Both the position numbers and the translations under genes were made by a program. 64,000 bases of DNA from Hemerocallis citrina. Lineage: Eukaryota; Streptophyta; Magnoliopsida; Asparagales; Asphodelaceae. How positions within the stretch are numbered: position 1 is the first letter of the stretch; each line of letters starts with the position of its first letter. The notes under the pieces are model-generated. The model saw nothing but the letters and a program-made list of their open reading frames with translations. It was not told where the DNA came from and searched no databases. Below are positions 55,669-64,000 of the stretch, piece after piece. The stretch is from assembly GCA_017893485.1 (NCBI GenBank), contig CM030368.1, positions 174,874,004-174,938,003 on the forward strand, written 5' to 3'.

Positions 55669-56433
55669 ATGTCTAATATTATTTTGTATAATAACAAGAA
55701 TTTATACGTTGGTGTAAGATGCCGGCCAACCATCTTCTTCACACGAAGTAAGTGCGTCGTCTTCCGCCGCACATGGAGGTCCATGTCCATTAGACCCAAC
55801 CCTACTATACTTGCAAGAATAGAACATTTCTTTGTCGGTGTGGAGAGAAACGAAGACTATGAGTTTTTGGCTACACACGACATTGTCAGTGCACCTCCGT
55901 ATACGCAACTATTTGGTCAATGTCGGTTTCCACGGAATGTCGATGTTGGCGAATGTAAAGTGCGACCATTCATTATTTACAGCTCTTATGGATCGTGGAG
56001 ATCGGAAACACACACGTTCCATCTACTAGTTGGAGAGATGACGGTGACACTCCAGGATGTAGCCGTTATATTTGGACTTCTGATAGATGGGGTTGCCATG
56101 ATCGAATCTCATGTTCAGTAAAGTTGCATTGGTTATAGTATCTTGAGTAAGAGGTTGATGAGGAGAACAAGGACAAAGGTGTGTTCGTCGGCGAATCAGT
56201 CTGACATTAGTGGATTTATTCAGAGTTTAACAATTCTTTGGGATAAAACCCAACAGACTTCCAATTTTAATGCTACACGCGGGCGTACCTTATGAGTATG
56301 TTGGGAGGTCTTATCTTCATAAACTCTTCTGGTGATGTCGTTCACCTTATATACCTACCATTGATAGTTGTTCTACACAGAGCCGGACGTTATACCTGGG
56401 GAAGTGCAGTGTTGGCTTTCTTTGATCGTGTTG
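55669..56433 (+). pseudogene. Plant mobile domain (MAIN-like) pseudogene, 5' part
   Basis: Fragments of a plant mobile domain protein (PMD; MAIN/MAIL family, chromatin-associated and often carried by transposons) run in order in two or three frames. VGFHGMSMLANVKCDHSLFT (about 55920-55975) shifts to SETHTFHLLVGEMTVTLQDV (56005-56065), the family's WRPETHTFH...GEMTITLQDV core. After a stop near 56119 the next block is LGGLIF...VVHLIYLPLIVV and AGRYTWGSAVLAFFDRV (56296-56430). It is cut at a target duplication TGTTG (56429-56433) by a solo LTR and resumes at 63458. Confidence 0.75.
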
Positions 56434-57929
56434 TGTCACGTCCCGCTTCCCAAAAAGGAATACAGAATACGGATCGTGACTAAGTCCAACGAATGATTTT
56501 CATCATCCATAAGCTGTCAGGATCTTTACAACAAGCACAAGTATAAACAAAAGAGATACAAGAAGAATAGTCAATGTAACGCCCCGAATTCTAAATACAA
56601 CTGAATTCGAGAGTTCTATAGGATCTTTTCGTCTCATTCGGTACAATTTTACAAGGAATTGAAACTTTCCACTATACATCAAAGTTACAAGAGATTTTAC
56701 ACTTTATATTTTACAGCAGAAGCATATACATCAATAATTTACAAATAATGACAACGGAAGCAATTACAACATTATACAAAAGATGCAGCAATAAATAATA
56801 ATCTTTGAGCATCAGTTCCCCTTTAACCTTTACCAAGTCAATTATCCTGCATATAAAACTGTGGGTACGTCAGTTTATTCAGCCGACGATAATTATACAT
56901 GGCCATCCTCTTTATGCTAGGAATAGTATAACGATTCTCATTTCTTAACAAATCACAAACTTGTTCACATATCAAATTAAAGGGAAAATCTTAATGATGT
57001 CGTGTTGTGATTGTGCACTTAGTCCTTAATGCAATCATTTATATTATATGACACTAATGCACACTTGTTCGGATTCTATGCATCCCATACTACATAGGTC
57101 CGAGGGCAAGCCCTTAATCGTACTTCATCTTGTAGGGTTCAATCCCTTGTCATGACTTAATCTACTACTGTAACTACGGTAAGTATTCTAGGTGTTTTCC
57201 GACATACGAACTCATATCTAGGCGCCCTGGAGGGAATCCCAACGCACTGACACATGACTCATCATGCAGGCATCCTGTGGTAATTCAGCTCCTACCATAG
57301 ACATGACACCACCCGCAGTCGTCCAACACCCCACGAGCGTCGCCACCGGGACGGTACTCTGGAGCAGTATCCATGCCCTATCATGACTCATCATGGGACA
57401 TCCTGGGATACGCTCTCGCCGCCAATCCAATGGCCCTCATACTCAATGTTTTTCTCTTACTTTCATCACATCTTCACTATGTATCTAGTCCTTATTTTAT
57501 TAGAATCATGAACAAAATCAAAGCTCTAGAGTTAGCCACTCCACTAAACCGGACTTATTCATTCATTCAAACAAGACCAACCTTGGTCCTTCATTTCAAA
57601 TTACATTTCATTTCTTTCCAAATGCCGGGGGAGACTTAGCTACTCTTTTGTTTCAATTCCAATTCACAATTTCCAAAATTGAGCGTTACTAGCTCGTGAT
57701 TTCATTTTCATAATCTCAATAGATTTTCCTTTTTCCATGATCATAACTTTCACATTCATACAACTTTCATAAATTCAAATAAATTATTCGCTTCATTTCA
57801 GGTATAAATTCATGCAAAGACAAATAGAGTTTACTTAAATTGTCACAACCAATAATCATTCAACATAAGATTCATAATCTTTACCATAAAACAATTCATA
57901 GAATTTCTGAGATGTCAAAAGTGATCTGG

Positions 57930-58530
57930 ACAGTCGACTTAGAGCTTATCCAGTCGACTTGTTCAGTCGAAGAAAGTTCTTTAATAACCGCTCGGAAGAG
58001 TTGACTGCTGCACATGGCCAGTCGACTGTTCCACAGCGTTCAATATTCAAATATCATTTACAGGGCAGTCGACTGCCATTCAACCCAGTCGGTTGTTCTA
58101 CAGAGTTCAATTATGTAACTTTTCAAGTTCAGTACAGTCGACTGTTATACACATTCGGTCGACTGAACAGGTTAAATTTTCAAATTAAAGAATCATTCCT
58201 TCATTCTATTCACACATCTTTCTTTGTCACTCTACAATATGCTCATGCCAACGTAAACATGTAATTCTTATCTGGTTATTAACATCACAACATAGTTTTC
58301 GATTAAATGTAAATTTCACATAACTAGTGTTTTCTTTTCTCAAAGGAAATGCTAAACATACATTTTTCTTTTACTCATCATCTACTTACGGAGATGAATA
58401 TCGATCCCAATTTAGCACGCTAGAACATCAAGTTAACAATTCACATTAAAATACATCGTTCCATGGAAATCTGAACTCTACATATTTTATTTCAATATAC
58501 CAGTCGACTGCTCACACGATCGGTCGACTG
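57930..58530. repeat. Cluster of CAGTCGACTG palindromes
   Basis: Exact CAGTCGACTG occurs near 58019, 58065, 58135 and 58502. One- or two-base variants (CAGTCGACTT, CAGTCGGTTG, CGGTCGACTG) occur near 57932, 57951, 58084, 58158 and 58522. Confidence 0.8.
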
Positions 58531-58694
58531 TACAGGTCAATTCCAATTCTCTAATTATTATAGTCCTTTTTCATTCGTTCGTATTTTCTACACTATATAC
58601 AACATGGAAGATATCAATTTAGCAATCATTCTATTACTTCAGCTTGCACATAGATACACAATTCATTCTTCAATCTTAACATGAATCCTAATTT

Positions 58695-58925
58695 AGAAGT
58701 CCTCAGAAACACCCACCACAAATATGATAACAATCAATATTAGCCCTAGCATGATCTCTATATTAGAAGTCCTAAGAAACACCCACCACAAATATGATAA
58801 CAATCAATATTAGCCCTAGCATGATCTCTATATTAAAAGTCCTGAGAAACACCCCCACAAATATGATAACAATCAATATTAGCCCTAACATGATCTCTAT
58901 ATTAGAAGTCCTGAGAAACACCCAC
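58695..58925 (-). repeat. Tandem repeat of about 78 bp, three units
   Basis: AACAATCAATATTAGCCCTA and CATGATCTCTATATTA recur three times (near 58729, 58799 and 58867), with CACCCACCACAAATATGAT between them. The ORF at 58772-59002 merely translates the repeat. Confidence 0.9.
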
Positions 58926-61900
58926 CTTATTGATGAAATAAATGAAATCCCATAAATCCTTCTAGTGTGATGACGTGACTTCTCCTCCTTGCTCTTTGCC
59001 ACCGAGAATCCTTCTGCAGATGATGACCGGCCTCCAAGAACACACTCACAACTCTCTTAAAATATATCTTTCTCTTTTCAAATAGATTTTAGTGTAGATT
59101 ACAATTAATTGGGGGGGGGGGGTATTTATACAAAAACTTTGGGTGAAATGGAGGGCTAGGATCTAGTAGATGGTTATGAGATGGAGGGCTATGATTAGAA
59201 TAGGAGTTGTAGTAACTACCCACAACTAGGTAACCACCCAAGCATGATCTCCATTCTCTTCCAAAACCGGCCAAAGAAAAGTAGTGTGCAATGCACTCCA
59301 TGTTGCAAGCACGTGCTACTCTAGTCTCCATATGAAACTTGTACATATGCATTTATATAAAAAAATAATCTTTTGAAAGATGTTTACCTCACAAGTTGTT
59401 ATTAAAAGAATTAATTTATGGGCTCAAATTGATGGGCCAAACTAATAGTTTTTACAAAAATAAATAAATTAGATTTTGGGCTTAAGTTTGTTTGAACAAA
59501 GGCCTTTATAAAAATAATTTAACAAACATATGCATATACTCATCATTCATTATAAAATTTCATATTGCGAAAAATGGCACGTGCACACTACGTGCAAAAT
59601 AAATAATTTTTTCATAAATGAAAAATCGGGGCATTACAGTCAACCATGCACGCATAACTGAATTAATATAGTCAACAAGATTTACTTGAAACAAAACTTA
59701 ATAATCTCAAATAAACTAGATCTGAACAAGTTATAAATTTTGGGTCACATTGCCCAATACAAAATTCATGTAGCAATTACATTTATTCAAGAATAGCAGG
59801 AAAGTAAATTATAGTAAGAACTCCAACATCTAAAATCTTAGGTCATCTACTCCATCAGGCAACTGGTCACCATAATCTGTAATTTAACAAATTACAAAAA
59901 AAAGGAAAAAGAAAACAAAACGTCCGTCAATGCAAGTTACGGGCCGCTTGTAGTGCAGATAACAAGTACAGAAATAAAACAAACAGATTTAGAGTAACAG
60001 TGGAAGCAAGCATAGCATGGAGTAGACATGGCAACAAAACAGATCAACTAGTATGAATCATGAACAAAATTAAGTAACATAACGTGCTAACCGAGTACGG
60101 GTAACATGTAACAGATATCAAGTATCATGCAAGCAGGTAAACAGGTAACAGGTGTTAAGTAGCATTTACAGTAATCATGTGACAGGTATTATGTCATGTC
60201 AAGTCTGGTATTTATTACTATCTAGGTAGCACTTCATGCGTCCCAGATTTTTACCACATGGTTGCTACGTACATGCAAATTTTGTTTAGGCCTTATGGTA
60301 GGTTTCTATAGGGCCGTGTACTCAGGCGTCATGTAACAAGTAACAGGCACGAATCACGTAATCGTGAAATCGTGGCAATAGAAACAGGCATGAATCATGT
60401 AGTCATGAAACATGGCAACATATAATAATAATGGGTATGAATCATCACAAATCATGGCTTCATATAATCTGGTAGTAATAACATGCATGAATCATGTAAT
60501 CACGAAACATGATAACATATAGTAATAACAGGCATGAATCATGTAATCATGAAATATGGCAACAAGTAATGGGAACACGGGCCCCCTTCTGAGTACATAT
60601 ACCTATATTGTCCACTACTAAGATCTTTCCCTTAATACCAGCTTGGTTATTTGTCATTATTATTAAATAGGCATGTACGTGTCACAAAACAGAGCAAAAA
60701 TAACATGGCATGAATAAGTAACAGGTTCAGGTTGGAAGATAAACATGTACAGGTGATACACAACTCATAACAGATTAGGACAACGAAAATTTTAGTTCAG
60801 GACAACAAGACAGTACTGCACTAAATCTGGGATTCCCGTTGCCACACATATGCAAAACTGGATCCGTCAGAAAATGTGGAAAATAGACTCTCGGCCGAAT
60901 CCAGCAAATATATATAAGTCATATGATATTTCACAAAAACATAACTCAAAACAGAATTGTATCCAGAAAACATGTTCAGCCAGAAATTAGAAGTTTGTAT
61001 TCATAAACAAGAAAACAACATAAAAACTTACTAATTAAATCCAAGAAAAATATATGGTATTCCTTATTATGTTTAGTAACAGAAAATAAAGTTTCATAAT
61101 TTTCCAACATAGATAGTATACTTAATTAAAATTAGAAGACAGCAAGATGCAGCAATTTTGTAAATCCGAAATCATAAACACAACAGTACTAAAACAGCAA
61201 TAGATTACAAAATACAAATCGAAATCTAGATCCGTCAAAAGAGTGATAAAATAGATATAGTAGGCTAAAATTCATATTCACAAAGTTTTTCTAAAAAGCA
61301 AATAGAATCAGGTCGAAATTGAGGTATGAAAATTCTGCAAGTATAGTAGTTGTTTACAAGTATAGAATAGTTTATAGAAGTTATCAATTAAATCCACAAA
61401 AATTAGGGGTTAATCCCAATCAAGTCTAGTTGTACTCAGCAAAATATTGGATCAAAATATTATCTCTAACATCAGTATAAAAATAAATTACCATACAGAA
61501 TTTATACAAAACAGAATATGGAATTTTCTACACCTCTGTAGTAAAACAACAATAACTTGCAACTCACAAATCGAAACTGAGATCTGTTAGAAATTCTGGA
61601 AAGTAGACATCTCTATAATTCATATTCACAAATAATTTTTATATACTGACCTTAATAGGGTCTAAAATACTGATAAAAAATGGGGTAACAGCAATACAGA
61701 AAGATTCTTAACAACAATGCAGAAATATTCTTTATTCATAAAATCAACTAGCTCATATGTAACGCATCCAAATCATAACGAAGTGTGAAATATGGTGTAC
61801 TAGATGTCCAAACAATATGGTATAAGGTGTTTAACAGATCTACAATGGGTTATACTACTATTAACACATCAAGCATACAAGATCATATGACAAGTCATGC

Positions 61901-62756
61901 ATCACGAACAATATACATGTATACATCAAGAATTGATTAGGTTTAAGTTATTTCATGTCGTGTGTGTAATGAGACAACTATGGGCGGGTCAACACATAGA
62001 GACAAGATATAATAGGGATTTTGCACAAGAATTGTCTATAGAACACAATTACACTACAGGCGGTATTTAGTACTTGTATAACAAAAAAAATACTAGTTAC
62101 TTGCCTTATAGATGACGATGAAAACGAAGAAGCAAGAACAAGAATAACGGAAACGGATCCCGGGTACGAATACAATGAACGAACGAATCACAAGCCAATC
62201 ACGAACACAAGGAATGAGCAAACGAACAAGCGAGCAAGAAATCACATCCTCGAGATCCACACATGCACTCACAACTCAACACCACACAAAGTTAATCCCG
62301 CACACACGAGAGGGCGGCGGAGGAGAGTGCACACTACGAGAGAACGGCAAACAGCAAGCGAAGTTGTTGCTCGTTGTTGTTGTTCTGTCGGAGTCGCATC
62401 GCAACAGGGAGAGCAGAGGCGGGGACTAGGCGATGCTGTAGCTTGGGTGCAGGGCATCACGATGCTGCTGCTTCGGGAGGGAGATAGCGCGATAGGGGGG
62501 TCGCGATCTTGCAGTTGCTGTGGCATCGGGGTTCGACGGGGCACAGGGGGCGCTATTGGGTCATGGCGGTGCAGCAGGAGGAGGGATGGGTTTGGAGGCT
62601 GTGGTGCACACCGAGTAGAGGATCGGGAGGCCGGGATAGTGATGAAGTCAGGAAAAGCACAGGGGTGATTGGGAGTTAGGGTTGAAGGTGAAGAGCGGCT
62701 AGGTTTTTGTAGGGGAGTAGGGTTTACAGTAGGGTAAATATATATAGGGTGATGGG

Positions 62757-63057
62757 TAGGGCTACAATCGAGCTGAGCCGAGCCGAATACCTCCAGGCTC
62801 GAGCTTGGCTCGTTTACTAAACGAGCTTAATTTTGAGCTCGAGCTCGGCTCGAGCTCAGTCCGAGCCGAGCTTTGACCGAGCTTTGACCATATTCGAGCT
62901 GAATAGTTCGCGAGCTTAGCCTAAAAAAAAAAATCAAGCTCGAGCTCGGCTCGTTTACGAAACGAGCTCGGTTTTGAGCTCGAGCTCGGTTCGAGCCGAG
63001 CTTTGACCGAACTCGAGCCGAATAGCTCGCGAATAGCTCGATTTGTTTGCAGACCTA
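62757..63057. mobile_element. hAT MITE, 301 bp, TSD GTGATGGG
   Basis: Ends TAGGGCTACAA and (reverse complement) TAGGTCTGCAAACAA, with dense GAGCTCGGCTCG subterminal words in two near-duplicate halves. A perfect 8-bp duplication GTGATGGG flanks it (62749-62756, 63058-63065). The 8-bp duplication and TAGGGxTGCAA termini indicate hAT. It has no coding capacity. Confidence 0.92.
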
Positions 63058-63457
63058 GTGATGGGTAGGGTTTTTAGGGGGTTAACGGGTGTGGGGGTGT
63101 AAACGGGTATTGGCTTTAGGGTAGGGTATTATTGGGTAGTGGATTTGGGTTAAAATAAAAGATTTAAGAGAATTATAGAATGATCCAACAATTGAGATAG
63201 TAACAAAATGAATAAACAAAATAGGGTACGAACAATTTAAATAATGAGGATAAAATTACAAGCTCGATCAAACAGAGATGAAATAATAGGGGAAAATTGG
63301 ATCAAGAAGATCGAATAAAAGACGAAAAATCAAATAGATAAATATATAGAAAATTATGATCCAATACACGGTTCAAAAGAGATAAAAATATGAATAATAC
63401 CCAAAAAGAAAAGTACATCTAAAAATACAGAAAATAGAAAATAGGGGTTACATGTTG

Positions 63458-64000
63458 TGTAATTGTGCGATGGGGTTCATACAGACAAGGTCGGCCCAAG
63501 GGTAAAGCAACCAAAGTTAGGGCTTTAGGCCTCTAAAAAAAATATTATCTAAAGAATAAATGCCTCCTCACATACCAAAAGCCCGAAATAGGCCTCCTCA
63601 CATACCAAAAAGTCCGAAATTGATTACAATAATATAATAATAATGACCTCCTCACATACCAAAAAGTTCGAAATTGATTACAATAATATAATAATAAAGG
63701 CCTCCTCACATACCAAAAAGTCCGAAATAGGCCTCCTCACATACTAAAAAGCCTGAAATTGATTACAATAATATAATAAATGATTTTGCATTTCAAAAAG
63801 CCCGAAAGATAACATTTAAATAAAAATATATTAATTTTAACAAAATATTATTATAAGCTCTTAAAAGGCCTCATTTCGAAGTTTGTTTTAGGCCTCAATA
63901 AGTGTTAGGCCGGCCCTGCATACAGATGACATGACCGATGAGGATATTACAGATTTGGCGTTGAAAACGTATACACCTCGGTCGTACCTGGATCACGGTA
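63458..64000 (+). pseudogene. PMD pseudogene, continuation past the solo LTR
   Basis: After the solo LTR's target duplication the host sequence resumes, is split again by a hAT MITE (63486-63918), and then reads DDMTDEDITDLALKTYTPRS and YLDHG to the window end in one open frame. I assign it to the PMD gene by position, not by a recognised motif. The gene continues beyond the window. Confidence 0.5.
63486..63918. mobile_element. hAT MITE, 433 bp, TSD CATACAGA
   Basis: The left end CAAGGTCGGCCC and the right end (reverse complement CAGGGCCGGCCTAAC) are inverted. A perfect 8-bp duplication CATACAGA (63478-63485, 63919-63926) flanks it. The interior has about four copies of GCCTCCTCACATACCAAAAA with GATTACAATAATATAATAA between them. 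Confidence 0.9.

Larger units (their letters stand above)
56575..59638 (-). mobile_element. Solo LTR nested in a solo LTR, TSD GTCAA
   Basis: It starts TGTAACGCCCCGAATTC and ends ATCGGGGCATTACA, with a perfect duplication GTCAA (56570-56574, 59639-59643). It is the same family as 510-4386 in reverse: the stretch around 57060-57150 is the reverse complement of 3890-3990. On the minus strand TATAAATACC lies at 59130-59121. No internal region is present. Confidence 0.88.
56434..63452 (-). mobile_element. Solo LTR with nested insertions, TSD TGTTG
   Basis: It starts TGTCACGTCCCGCTTCC and ends AATAGGGGTTACA, flanked by TGTTG on both sides (56429-56433, 63453-63457), inside the PMD pseudogene. It spans 7.0 kb, but 3.1 kb is a second solo LTR (56575-59638) and 0.3 kb a hAT MITE (62757-63057), so the LTR itself is about 3.6 kb. 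A TATATATA near 62735-62745 read on the minus strand, with a GC-rich leader after it (62680-62300), suggests minus orientation. The 84- to 113-codon ORFs at 62175-62668 lie in that leader and are not supported. Confidence 0.8.

Noticed and set aside
62175..62668. ORFs of 84-113 codons as genes
   Set aside because: They fall in the GC-rich leader of the minus-oriented solo LTR, overlap one another on both strands and show no family pattern.

Overview
This window is nuclear DNA of a flowering plant. The evidence is a nuclear intron-containing gene for a plant complex I subunit, pseudogenes of plant-specific families (geranyl/geranylgeranyl diphosphate synthase small subunit, plant mobile domain), and wall-to-wall plant transposable elements: Ty3/gypsy chromovirus and Tat, RTE LINE, hAT, Harbinger-like and Helitron. 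I cannot fix the species or clade.

Only two stretches look like ordinary working genes. One is the two-exon complex I 20.9 kDa-type subunit on the minus strand (29957-30356). The other is a small acidic protein with an organelle-type N-terminus on the minus strand (9728-10147). Everything else is mobile DNA, wreckage of captured or inactivated genes, or AT-rich spacer.

Layout: 1-4850, a GPPS/GGPPS small-subunit pseudogene split by a 3.9 kb solo LTR. 4905-7850, a decayed hAT element. 8053-9000, a probable small solo LTR with a MITE. 9728-10147, the small gene. 10452-11335 and 11702-13641, two poly(A)-tailed retroposons with target-site duplications. 16270-24125, a diverged tandem duplication whose second copy carries another solo LTR. 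24275-29492, a complete but inactivated chromovirus with both LTRs. 29957-30356, the complex I gene. 30545-33110 and 48585-49858, arrays of non-autonomous Helitrons. Inside one Helitron sits a 15.5 kb Tat-lineage retrotransposon (33111-48579) with a nearly intact gag-pol on the minus strand and a block of spliced, coiled-coil-rich accessory ORFs on the plus strand. 49867-51960, a long-TIR element carrying an RTE LINE. 54789-54893, an orphan dynein light chain exon. 55669-64000, a plant-mobile-domain pseudogene split by a solo LTR that itself contains a second solo LTR and a hAT MITE.

Two themes recur. First, very large solo LTRs with TGTAAC/TGTCAC...GTTACA-type ends and perfect 5-bp target duplications occur four times, with no internal region left anywhere in the window. 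Second, nesting can be resolved base by base because target-site duplications and undamaged sister copies are present. The most unusual item is the Tat element: its antisense gene block is flanked by three different tandem-repeat families, and the only breaks in its 1912-codon gag-pol frame are three amber codons in gag.
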